NCBI GenBank assembly: GCA_902773305.1
Contig: CACYEB010000132.1
Coordinates: 1-6,221 of the forward strand
Direction: 5' to 3'
Origin: an uncultured Bacteroidia bacterium
Lineage (GTDB): Bacteria; Bacteroidota; Bacteroidia; Bacteroidales; UBA932
Length of the DNA: 6,221 bases
Made by a program: the position numbers and the translations under genes. Positions 1-6,210 of this stretch are shown here, piece by piece (position 1 is the stretch's first letter; the number at the start of each line of letters is the position of its first letter). The notes beneath the pieces were generated by a model. The model was not told the DNA's origin and ran no database searches. It saw only the letters and a list, made by a program, of their open reading frames with translations.

Positions 1-1470
1 GAACTGTGCACCTCAAAGGTCGCTATGGCGATAGCGGAATCGGCCACCAGCGGCATCAAGGTGATTCACCACAAGGTCGTACCCGTAAGCAAGGGGATGT
101 CCCGCGGCGATGTGCAGAACTCACAGCGCATCATCGAGGCGCTGAGCCGTTGCAAGCACGAGATTGAGTCGGAATTCGGAGAGAGCGTGACCGAGGTTAT
201 CCTGTGCGCCGGCAGCCAGGGCCTCAGGACCGTGGACTACACGCTCAAGGCCAAGCGATCCGGCGGCAGTTATATCAGTGCCGACGAACTTGAGCGCTGG
301 CGCGCCGAGGCTTTCCACGCCGACGTGGTGGCAGGAGAGATGGTACTGGACGCAATTCCCCAGTCTTATGACATCGATGATTCCGTGGGCAATCCCCCCG
401 ACACCGTGGAGGGTATGCCCGGCAGGTATGTAGAGGCAAAATACCGTCTTATCCTGGGCAAGGTATCCGCCGACCGCAACAAGCGCGACGTCGTGGAGAA
501 GTGCGGAATGACAGTAGTACGCACCGTACTTTCTCCCATCGGCAGCGCCATCGCCACCCTGAACGAAAACGAGATTGAGAATGGGGTCGCCCTGCTGGAC
601 ATCGGCGCCGGCACCACCGATGTAGTAGTGGTCAAGGACCGCATCGTCCGCGCTGTCGGAGTCATTCCCTTTGCGGGAAACACTATCACCAGCGACATCC
701 GCTTCCATACCTGTCTCACTACCGATGTTGCCGAAATAATAAAGATGAAATACGGCTCGTGTATGGACGAAGGGCTTTCAGAGAATAAGAAGCTCGTGAT
801 ACAGGGGGTCGGACAGGGTGAGACCAAAGATGTTCCGCTGGACTTTCTGGAGCAAATCGTGGAAGCCCGTGCCAGCGAGATCCTGGAAGCCGCATACTAT
901 ATTATAGAGAAATCGGGCTATATGGAGAAGATTCCTACAGGGCTGGTAATTACCGGCGGAACCGCCTACCTGGAGCACATCAAGGAACTGGCCAGGGCGA
1001 TAACCGGTATGAGGGTACGGCTGGCCAATGCCCAGGGCAACATCGGCGAGTCATCCAAGCCCAGCTGCTTCGACACCACTGCAAGTTCCATAGTGGGAGC
1101 CCTCATAGACAGTTTCAACCACGAGAGCGAGATTGACCGTGGACGCGTCCACACCGCCATCAATGCCGTCCCCACACGGGACACCGATATGTTTGCCGAC
1201 CAACCCATCGTCAAACTCAGCCGACGCGAGAAGGCCCGCCTGGAGAAGGAGGAGAAACGCCGCATCAAGCAGCAGCAGGCAGAAGAGAAAGCCCGCCGCA
1301 AGGAAGAGGAACGCAAAGCCAGACTGGCAGCCGAAATCCAGGAGGACCAGGAAGAAGAGGAAGACGAGGAAGATGAAGAAGAGGAAGAGGAGCCGGTACG
1401 CAAGCCGGGCAAGGTAGAGACCCGCATCACCGGATTCATCCACGACTTATTTACATCGCAAGACAACTAG
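1..1470 (+). CDS. ftsA: Cell division protein FtsA, 5'-partial
   Basis: Actin-like ATPase that anchors FtsZ filaments to the inner membrane face and recruits later divisome proteins. The frame is open from base 1 and reads ELCTSKVAMAIAE, the phosphate-1 motif that sits about 10 residues into this family, so the ATG at 25 is internal and the true start lies upstream. Counting from the first visible residue (489 seen): SHS2-type 1C domain about 89-163; phosphate-2 motif LDIGAGTTD at 199-207; adenosine motif GLVITGG at 314-320; a Lys/Arg/Glu-rich, probably helical segment from 405; 14 consecutive acidic residues at 451-464; then a short tail (ITGFIHDLF) that could be the membrane-binding amphipathic helix. 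The phosphate-1 motif has Cys where Gly is usual. ftsZ follows after 4 nt, the normal dcw order. Family assignment is firm; the tail's role is inferred. Confidence 0.95.
   Translation, partial: ELCTSKVAMAIAESATSGIKVIHHKVVPVSKGMSRGDVQNSQRIIEALSRCKHEIESEFGESVTEVILCAGSQGLRTVDYTLKAKRSGGSYISADELERWRAEAFHADVVAGEMVLDAIPQSYDIDDSVGNPPDTVEGMPGRYVEAKYRLILGKVSADRNKRDVVEKCGMTVVRTVLSPIGSAIATLNENEIENGVALLDIGAGTTDVVVVKDRIVRAVGVIPFAGNTITSDIRFHTCLTTDVAEIIKMKYGSCMDEGLSENKKLVIQGVGQGETKDVPLDFLEQIVEARASEILEAAYYIIEKSGYMEKIPTGLVITGGTAYLEHIKELARAITGMRVRLANAQGNIGESSKPSCFDTTASSIVGALIDSFNHESEIDRGRVHTAINAVPTRDTDMFADQPIVKLSRREKARLEKEEKRRIKQQQAEEKARRKEEERKARLAAEIQEDQEEEEDEEDEEEEEEPVRKPGKVETRITGFIHDLFTSQDN
1351..1392 (+). 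repeat. Purine-rich low-complexity tract coding the FtsA acidic run
   Basis: Almost pure GAA/GAG codons with two GAC/GAT interruptions, encoding 14 acidic residues in a row. The only non-purines on the plus strand are C1365 and T1374. It follows a basic, Lys/Arg/Glu-rich segment, so charge flips sharply within the FtsA tail. Such tracts can change length by slippage; here the frame is intact and the tail continues to a normal stop. Confidence 0.8.
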
Positions 1471-1474
1471 AGAT

Positions 1475-2728
1475 ATGAAAAAGCAATACGAAGCCATAAT
1501 TCCCGACGACTGGATCGAAAAGGGCAACATCATAAAAGTGATCGGCGTAGGCGGCGGCGGAACAAATGCCGTGAGCTATATGTACGAACAGCGGATGGAG
1601 CACATTGACTATGTGGTGTGCAACACCGACTTCCAGCACCTGTCCGCCAGCCCGGTACCCCAGAAGCTGCAGCTGGGCGGCGTCATCACAAAGGGTCTCG
1701 GTGCCGGCACCGACTATCTGATAGGCAAAAAGGCGGCTACCGAATCTATCGATGACATAAACAATATCCTCACCGGCACAAACGAGATGGTGTTCATCAC
1801 CTGCGGTATGGGCGGCGGCACCGGCACCGGCGCTGCCCCCGTGATTGCCGAGGCGTCAAAATCCAAGGGCCTGCTGACCGTGGCAGTGGTCACCATCCCC
1901 TTCCGCGACGAGGGACCCGATGCAATGTACCGCGCCACCGAAGGAATACGCGAGTTGGGCCGGCACGTTGATTCGCTCATCGTCATAGATAACCAGCGTC
2001 TCTACGAGGTCTATCCCGACCTGGAGTTCTTTGACGCCCTAAACAAGGCGAACGAAGTCCTTGCCATCGCCGTCAAGAGCATAACCGACATAATCTATAC
2101 CCGCGGTCTGATCAACGTCGATTTCGCTGATGTGAAGAGAATCATGAAGGACAGCGGAATGGCGTTTATGGGTATCGGCAGCGGAAGCGGGAGCAACCGC
2201 GCCCGCGAAGCCGTGGAGGCCGCACTGGCCTCGCCTCTGATGAGCAACTGCGACGTAACCAGAGCCAACAAGGCGCTGGTGAACATCACCGCCAGCAAGA
2301 TGCGCTCCGAGGAAAGGCAACAGATAATGGACTATGTGATAAACGCCACCGGAGGCGCCAGCAACTTCAAGTGCGGCGTGGTGCGCGACGATTCCCTGGG
2401 AGAAGACATAAAGGTTACCATCGTGGCCACCGGCTACGATATGACCGACCTGCCCCAAGTGGACATAGACCAGATTAACCGCGACAAAATCATCACCGTG
2501 GACATTTCAGACGAAGACTTCTCCTACGTACGGCACGGCCTGCCCATCAACACGGGCGACCAGCTCTCGGTGACCAAGAAAGACCGTTATATAGGCAAGC
2601 CCGCCCTGATAGTGGAAAATTCGGAGGATCTGCAGCAGAAAGAGAGCGAGACTGCCTTTGACCGCCGTGACCGTATGCTGCGCAAACAGCGCAAGGAGCA
2701 GATGATGCAGAATTTTGAGAAAGATTAA
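1475..2728 (+). CDS. ftsZ: Cell division protein FtsZ
   Basis: Tubulin-like GTPase that polymerises at midcell to form the Z-ring. 417 residues. Visible landmarks: N-terminal nucleotide loop GVGGGGTNAV (24-33); tubulin signature GMGGGTGTG (111-119); T5-region PFRDEG (142-147), where most FtsZ proteins have PFxFEG; synergy-loop motif NVDFAD (214-219) with both catalytic acidic residues; end of the folded core near ATGYD (318-322). About 95 residues follow: a linker and a very basic tail. The tail has ETAFDRR (392-398), a weak match to the usual C-terminal peptide (IPAFLRK type) that binds FtsA. ATG at 1475 lies 4 nt after the ftsA stop without a clear Shine-Dalgarno, as is common in Bacteroidota. 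Active-site motifs are intact, so a working GTPase is expected. Identity is certain; a shifted FtsA-binding mode is inference. Confidence 0.98.
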   Translation: MKKQYEAIIPDDWIEKGNIIKVIGVGGGGTNAVSYMYEQRMEHIDYVVCNTDFQHLSASPVPQKLQLGGVITKGLGAGTDYLIGKKAATESIDDINNILTGTNEMVFITCGMGGGTGTGAAPVIAEASKSKGLLTVAVVTIPFRDEGPDAMYRATEGIRELGRHVDSLIVIDNQRLYEVYPDLEFFDALNKANEVLAIAVKSITDIIYTRGLINVDFADVKRIMKDSGMAFMGIGSGSGSNRAREAVEAALASPLMSNCDVTRANKALVNITASKMRSEERQQIMDYVINATGGASNFKCGVVRDDSLGEDIKVTIVATGYDMTDLPQVDIDQINRDKIITVDISDEDFSYVRHGLPINTGDQLSVTKKDRYIGKPALIVENSEDLQQKESETAFDRRDRMLRKQRKEQMMQNFEKD

Positions 2729-2730
2729 TT

Positions 2731-2737
2731 GGAAGGA
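2731..2737 (+). promoter_or_regulatory. Ribosome-binding-site-like sequence fixing the rpiB start
   Basis: GGAAGGA lies 6 nt before the ATG at 2744. It is the only purine-rich, Shine-Dalgarno-like site at sensible spacing among the six starts. It favours ATG 2744 over the in-frame TTG at 2729, which directly abuts the ftsZ stop. Confidence 0.5.
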
Positions 2738-2743
2738 TTTGTA

Positions 2744-3184
2744 ATGACAAAGACAAAAGTGGGTATCGCCAGCGACCACGCCGGCTATTATCTTAAGGAA
2801 TATCTGAAAAAGGTGCTTGCCAAGAGGGGCTACGAGATGGTTGACTTCGGGTGCGACTCTCCCGAAAGTATGGACTATCCCGATACCGCACACCCCCTGG
2901 CAGAAGCCGTCGAACAGGGCAGCGTAGCTTTCGGAGTGTCTATGTGCGGCAGTGGCAACGGCATCACTATGACCCTCAACAAGCATCAGGGCATCCGGGC
3001 CGCCCTCTGCTGGAAGCCCGAAATAGCGGCCCTGGCCAAACAACACAACAACGCCAACATACTCTCTATGCCGGCCAGGTTCATCAGCCGCCGGATGGCT
3101 GTCAGGATCCTGGACGCCTATCTGGATGCAAAGTTCGAAGGAGGACGACATCAGCGCCGAATAGAAAAAATCCCCTGCCGTTAG
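2744..3184 (+). CDS. rpiB: Ribose-5-phosphate isomerase B (RpiB/LacAB family)
   Basis: Cytosolic sugar-phosphate isomerase, expected to interconvert ribose-5-P and ribulose-5-P in the non-oxidative pentose phosphate pathway. 146 residues, the usual length. Family residues are present: SDHAG (10-14), with Asp11 and His12 at the substrate pocket; catalytic Cys68 in MCGSGNGI; NKHQGIRAALCW; KQHNNAN with His101 as the ring-opening base; and EGGRHQRRIEKI near the end, with Arg135 and Arg139 placed to bind phosphate. From memory it closely resembles Bacteroides RpiB. The ATG at 2744 gives a canonical N-terminus (MTKTKVGIASDH). It sits 15 nt after ftsZ and its TAG shares one base with the truB start, so translational coupling is likely. 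LacAB-type or allose-6-P isomerase activity is possible, but no lac or allose genes are nearby. Confidence 0.93.
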   Translation: MTKTKVGIASDHAGYYLKEYLKKVLAKRGYEMVDFGCDSPESMDYPDTAHPLAEAVEQGSVAFGVSMCGSGNGITMTLNKHQGIRAALCWKPEIAALAKQHNNANILSMPARFISRRMAVRILDAYLDAKFEGGRHQRRIEKIPCR

Positions 3185-3957
3185 TGCACGCCGAGCCCGT
3201 CATAATCGACCGTAACTTTTCCGGTATCATCTCTGACAACGAGGAAGACTATCCCGGCGGACTGGTATTCCCCATAGACAAGCCTTACCGGTGGACCAGC
3301 GCCGATGTAGTGCGGAAAGTCAAATTTGCACTGCAGAAACACTTTCACCGGCGGAACATCAAGGTCGGCCACGCCGGGACGCTGGACCCCCTGGCCACCG
3401 GACTGCTCATAGTTTGCGCCGGCAAGGCGACCAAGGCTGCCGAGCGGCTGCAGTCGCACGTCAAGGAGTACGAAGCCAACATAGAATTCGGGGCGACTAC
3501 TCCGAGTTACGACCTGGAAAAGGAGATTGACGCGACGTATCCCCACGAACACATCACGAAAGAGATGGTGGAAGAGGCTCTCGAAGGTTTCACAGGTACC
3601 CAGGAGCAGGTCCCTCCAATTTTTTCCGCAAAGATGGTGGGCGGCACAAGAGCCTACGAATATGCCCGCGCCGGGGAGCCTGTCATCCTGAAGCCATCGG
3701 TAATAACCATCGAATATGCCCGTCTTGCCGATTTTAGAATCGGACAGAACGGCCGGCCTCAGGCGGTGGTCAAGTTACGCTGCAGCAAAGGGACATACAT
3801 CCGGTCTTTTGCCAGGGACCTGGGACTGAGTGTCGGCAGCGGAGCCCATCTGACCGCCCTTAGGCGCACACTATCAGGCGATTTTGAAATAAATAATGCA
3901 ATTTCTTTGGATTTTTTCGTTTCATCGAATAATTTTGTCGGTTCATTGCCGAATTAG
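3184..3957 (+). CDS. truB: tRNA pseudouridine(55) synthase TruB
   Basis: Isomerises U55 in the T-loop of elongator tRNAs to pseudouridine. 257 residues from a GTG start. Motifs: DKPYRWTSADVVRKVKF; GHAGTLDPLATGLL with catalytic Asp68; KEYEANIEFG with Tyr96 as the stacking Tyr; VPPIFSAKMVGGTRAYEYA; CSKGTYIRSFARDLG (200-214) with the conserved Tyr-Ile-Arg; GAHLTALRR. The protein ends soon after, without the C-terminal PUA-like domain of the E. coli enzyme; short forms are normal in Bacteroidota. GTG at 3184 was chosen because it overlaps the rpiB stop as TAGTG, no ATG or other GTG lies between it and the first core motif, and the frame upstream only overlaps rpiB. This leaves about 25 residues before the core. 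No Shine-Dalgarno is seen, so translation probably depends on rpiB termination. Confidence 0.94.
   Translation: MHAEPVIIDRNFSGIISDNEEDYPGGLVFPIDKPYRWTSADVVRKVKFALQKHFHRRNIKVGHAGTLDPLATGLLIVCAGKATKAAERLQSHVKEYEANIEFGATTPSYDLEKEIDATYPHEHITKEMVEEALEGFTGTQEQVPPIFSAKMVGGTRAYEYARAGEPVILKPSVITIEYARLADFRIGQNGRPQAVVKLRCSKGTYIRSFARDLGLSVGSGAHLTALRRTLSGDFEINNAISLDFFVSSNNFVGSLPN
3906..3937 (+). promoter_or_regulatory. Candidate Bacteroidota-type promoter for queA inside the truB 3' end
   Basis: TTTG at 3906-3909 and TAATTTTG at 3930-3937 match the known Bacteroidota -33 (TTTG) and -7 (TAnnTTTG) elements, separated by 20 nt, in the expected range. It lies in an AT-rich patch (about 3880-3955) within GC-rich coding DNA. 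Transcription would start around 3942-3946, giving a queA leader of roughly 15-20 nt. The match is seen directly; activity is inferred. Confidence 0.5.
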
Positions 3958-3960
3958 CGT

Positions 3961-5010
3961 ATGAAACAAAAAGAATTCGAATTTCCGCTCACCCTGGAAC
4001 AGATTGCAAAATATCCCTCAGAAGAGAGGGACGAGTGCCGGCTGATGGTTCTGCACAAGGACACCGGCGAAATCGAGCACAAGATATTCAAGGACCTCAT
4101 AGACTACGTTGACGACGGTGACCTGTGTGTGTTCAATGACACCAAGGTTTTTCCCGCGCGTCTCTATGGCAACAAAGAAAAGACAGGGGCTGAAATCGAA
4201 GTATTCCTGCTCAGGGAGTTGAACCGCGACCAGCATCTTTGGGACGTCCTGGTAGATCCCGCCCGCAAGATACGCATCGGCAATAAACTTTATTTTGGTG
4301 ATGACAACTCGCTGGTGGCCGAGGTGATAGACAATACCACCTCGCGCGGCCGAACCCTCCGTTTCCTCTACGACGGTCCATACGAGGAGTTCAAGAAAGC
4401 CCTCTATTCCATAGGTTCCCTGCCGGTGCCCAAATGGTTGCGCACCAAGGCGGAGCCCATTGACACCGAGCGTTTCCAAACCATCTACGCAAAACACGAG
4501 GGTGCCGTGGCATCGCCTGCCGCCGGTCTCCATTTCAGCAAGATCCTCTTCAAGAAACTCGAGATAAAAGGTGTGGACACTGCCTTCTTGACCCTTCATA
4601 TGGGCAATGCACACTTCCATACAGTTGATGTCGAAGACCTGTCCAAGCACAAGATGGACAGCGAGCCGCTCTTCATTTCGGAAGAGACCGCCCGCAAAGT
4701 AAATGCCACCAAGCACAGCGGCCACCGCATCGTTGCCGTGGGCATCACCGTGCTGCGCGGACTTGAGACCTTCGTGACCACTACCAAGGAGATCGAGGAG
4801 TTCGAGGGATGGACCAACAAATTCATCTTCCCGCCCTATAAAGTATCCATTCCGGACGCGCTGATTTCAAATTTCCATCTTCCGAAATCGACAATGTTGA
4901 TGAATGTGGCTGCTTTTGGCGGTTATCACAATGTAATGCACGCCTATGAAGTAGCGCTGGCCGAGGGGTACAAATTCGGCACCTATGGCGATGCAATGCT
5001 GATTATCTGA
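3961..5010 (+). CDS. queA: S-adenosylmethionine:tRNA ribosyltransferase-isomerase QueA
   Basis: Transfers and isomerises the ribosyl group of S-adenosylmethionine onto 7-aminomethyl-7-deazaguanine at tRNA position 34, giving epoxyqueuosine, the penultimate step of queuosine synthesis. 349 residues, full length. Landmarks: [29 protein letters not shown] (58-70); a long stretch around [17 protein letters not shown] much like Bacteroides Que[10 protein letters not shown] (184-192), usually APTAGLHF or [18 protein letters not shown] (211-220), where the family has about TLHxGLGx[13 protein letters not shown] (283-293); [11 protein letters not shown] (304-314); ending TYGDAMLII. It starts 3 nt after truB; truB-queA is a familiar Bacteroidota pair. 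It may also have its own promoter at 3906-3937. The pocket changes could mean altered catalysis or a QueA-like paralogue, so the family is firm and the exact activity a little less so. Confidence 0.93.
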   Translation: MKQKEFEFPLTLEQIAKYPSEERDECRLMVLHKDTGEIEHKIFKDLIDYVDDGDLCVFNDTKVFPARLYGNKEKTGAEIEVFLLRELNRDQHLWDVLVDPARKIRIGNKLYFGDDNSLVAEVIDNTTSRGRTLRFLYDGPYEEFKKALYSIGSLPVPKWLRTKAEPIDTERFQTIYAKHEGAVASPAAGLHFSKILFKKLEIKGVDTAFLTLHMGNAHFHTVDVEDLSKHKMDSEPLFISEETARKVNATKHSGHRIVAVGITVLRGLETFVTTTKEIEEFEGWTNKFIFPPYKVSIPDALISNFHLPKSTMLMNVAAFGGYHNVMHAYEVALAEGYKFGTYGDAMLII

Positions 5011-5090
5011 TTTCCGAAACAGAATTATTAAGCGGAAATCTCCGGATTTTTCCGTTTTGAGAATCCCGTCCGTCTAACTTGCACCGGAAA
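5009..5090 (+). promoter_or_regulatory. Possible attenuator: four mutually complementary segments
   Basis: GATTTCCG (5009-5016) is perfectly complementary to CGGAAATC (5033-5040). That second segment is also the left arm of the terminator hairpin, whose right arm TTTCCG (5049-5054) can pair with CGGAAA at 5085-5090. This gives exclusive pairings 1-2, 2-3 and 3-4, as in a classic attenuator. Segment 1 overlaps the queA stop codon. The complementarity is seen; switching is inferred. Confidence 0.3.
5030..5058 (+). terminator. Candidate intrinsic terminator between queA and dprA
   Basis: CGGAAATC (5033-5040) pairs with GATTTTTCCG (5045-5054), with a two-T bulge, around a TCCG loop closed by C-G, a UNCG-type stable tetraloop. 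Four Ts follow (5055-5058), and AAG at 5030-5032 can extend the stem into them. The U-run is short, so termination may be partial. It would separate queA from dprA transcription. Confidence 0.5.
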
Positions 5091-5095
5091 GTGCA
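5080..5095 (+). promoter_or_regulatory. Small hairpin just upstream of the dprA start
   Basis: TGCAC (5080-5084) and GTGCA (5091-5095) form a 5-bp stem with loop CGGAAA, ending 5 nt before the dprA ATG. The remaining spacer is GGAAA. The position suits control of ribosome access to dprA, but a 5-bp stem alone is weak evidence. Confidence 0.35.
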
Positions 5096-5100
5096 GGAAA

Positions 5101-6210
5101 ATGAGACGGGATTATCTTATTCACACCGCGACTCTGGCGGGTTGTTTCGAAGGGGGCCGGGCCCCGGGCAGGGAAATCACTGAAGCGTTTGCATCAATCG
5201 ACGACATTTTCTTGCTCGGAAGGCGTGACGCCGTAAGGGAATGTCCGCCCCTTGCAAGGATTGCGGATAAATTATTCTCAAGGAGCAGGGCCGATGACGC
5301 AGCACGGGAAATCGATTGGGCGCTGGACAACGGCCTGAAGATAGTTACCATAGAAGACAATGACTACCCCGGGCGGCTGCGGGAGTGTAACGACCCGCCG
5401 CTGATGCTGTATATCAAGGGAGAATGCAACTTTTCCGGACCCAGGTTCATTGCCATCGTGGGCACCCGCGCCGCCACCCAATACGGTCGCCGGTACTGCG
5501 ACCGCATAATAGAAGGGCTGTCGCACTGCGGTATAAAGCCGGTGGTAGTGAGCGGACTGGCCCTGGGGATAGATACCTATGCCCACACTTTCGCCCTTCG
5601 CTACGGATTGGACACCGTGGCGGTTATGGGAACCGGGTTCAACACCCTGTACCCTCCGGCCAATGGACAGTTGGCTTCCGAAATAGTCAGTCACGGGGCC
5701 CTGGTGACCGAGTTTTCCCCCTTTACCCCCTCCTATCCCCTGAATTTCGTGCGGCGCAACCGCATCATAGCCGGGCTGGCCGACTGCACCCTGGTCGTGG
5801 AGTCCAAGGCGAAAGGCGGCGGGCTCATCACCGCCCGGCTGGCTCAAGACTACAACCGTAGTGTCTTTGCCGTTCCGGGCCGGATGGACGACAACACCTT
5901 CAGGGGGTGCAACGCGCTCATCGAAGAGAATGTCGCAGCCATCGTCACCGGCCCGGGGTCCATCATCAACGCCATGGGCTGGGATTCGTCAGACACCTGC
6001 CTCCCCCTTGGCTTCGGCGGCAAAGACGCTCCCCCGGGCGGCATCGGGCAACTGGCCGTCAGTTTTCTTCGCAACCACCCCGAGAGCGATGTCACCGCCA
6101 TCGCCGCAGCCCTTGGCCTGCCGGCTGGCGATCTTGCCGTCCCCCTGCTGGAGCTCGAAATGGACGGAGCGATTTACCTGACCTCAGGCAACAAGTATTG
6201 TGCGAATTGA
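5101..6210 (+). CDS. dprA: DNA-processing protein DprA (Smf)
   Basis: Binds incoming single-stranded DNA during natural transformation and loads RecA on it; also found in species not known to be competent. 369 residues. An N-terminal region (about 1-75) would match the SAM/HhH domain but lacks a clear PGIG-type hairpin. The extended Rossmann fold follows: IVGTRAATQYGR (119-130); SGLALGIDTYAH (151-162); VMGTGFNTLYPPAN; TEFSPFTPSYPLNFVRRNRI, with the RRNRI (218-222) DNA-binding segment; KGGGLITARLA (238-248); VPGRMDDNTFRGCNALI. The last 55 or so residues form the winged-helix (DML1-like) domain, often involved in partner contacts. ATG at 5101 is the only standard start after the in-frame stop at 5029. 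The 90-nt gap and terminator-like hairpin before it suggest partly independent expression from queA. No other competence gene is present in the window. Confidence 0.95.
   Translation: MRRDYLIHTATLAGCFEGGRAPGREITEAFASIDDIFLLGRRDAVRECPPLARIADKLFSRSRADDAAREIDWALDNGLKIVTIEDNDYPGRLRECNDPPLMLYIKGECNFSGPRFIAIVGTRAATQYGRRYCDRIIEGLSHCGIKPVVVSGLALGIDTYAHTFALRYGLDTVAVMGTGFNTLYPPANGQLASEIVSHGALVTEFSPFTPSYPLNFVRRNRIIAGLADCTLVVESKAKGGGLITARLAQDYNRSVFAVPGRMDDNTFRGCNALIEENVAAIVTGPGSIINAMGWDSSDTCLPLGFGGKDAPPGGIGQLAVSFLRNHPESDVTAIAAALGLPAGDLAVPLLELEMDGAIYLTSGNKYCAN

Noticed and set aside
25..27. ATG at 25 as the ftsA start
   Set aside because: The frame is open upstream to base 1 and encodes the family's phosphate-1 motif (ELCTSK), so this Met is internal.
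1188..1195. TATGTTTG, a match to the -7 promoter element inside ftsA
   Set aside because: No TTTG about 20 nt upstream, and it is in ordinary coding sequence far from any start.
966..1466. Antisense open frame with a long serine run over the ftsA tail
   Set aside because: The serine run is only the complement of the GAA/GAG tract; there are no protein motifs. The same applies to the other minus-strand open frames in this GC-rich window.
2729..2731. TTG at 2729 as the rpiB start
   Set aside because: ATG at 2744 has a Shine-Dalgarno-like GGAAGGA at good spacing and gives the usual N-terminus; the TTG would place that site inside the gene.
3139..3144. AGGAGG, a perfect Shine-Dalgarno sequence near the rpiB 3' end
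   Set aside because: It is 39 nt before the truB GTG, with no start codon at proper distance; it encodes the conserved EGG of RpiB.
2851..3183. Upstream extension of the truB frame
   Set aside because: It overlaps rpiB, which is well conserved; the peptide in this frame is arginine/proline-rich and resembles nothing in TruB.
5056..5081. Possible dprA promoter: TTTG at 5056-5059 with TAACTTG at 5075-5081
   Set aside because: The spacer is only 15 nt and the -7 element lacks one T, so the match is poor; it also overlaps the hairpin elements.
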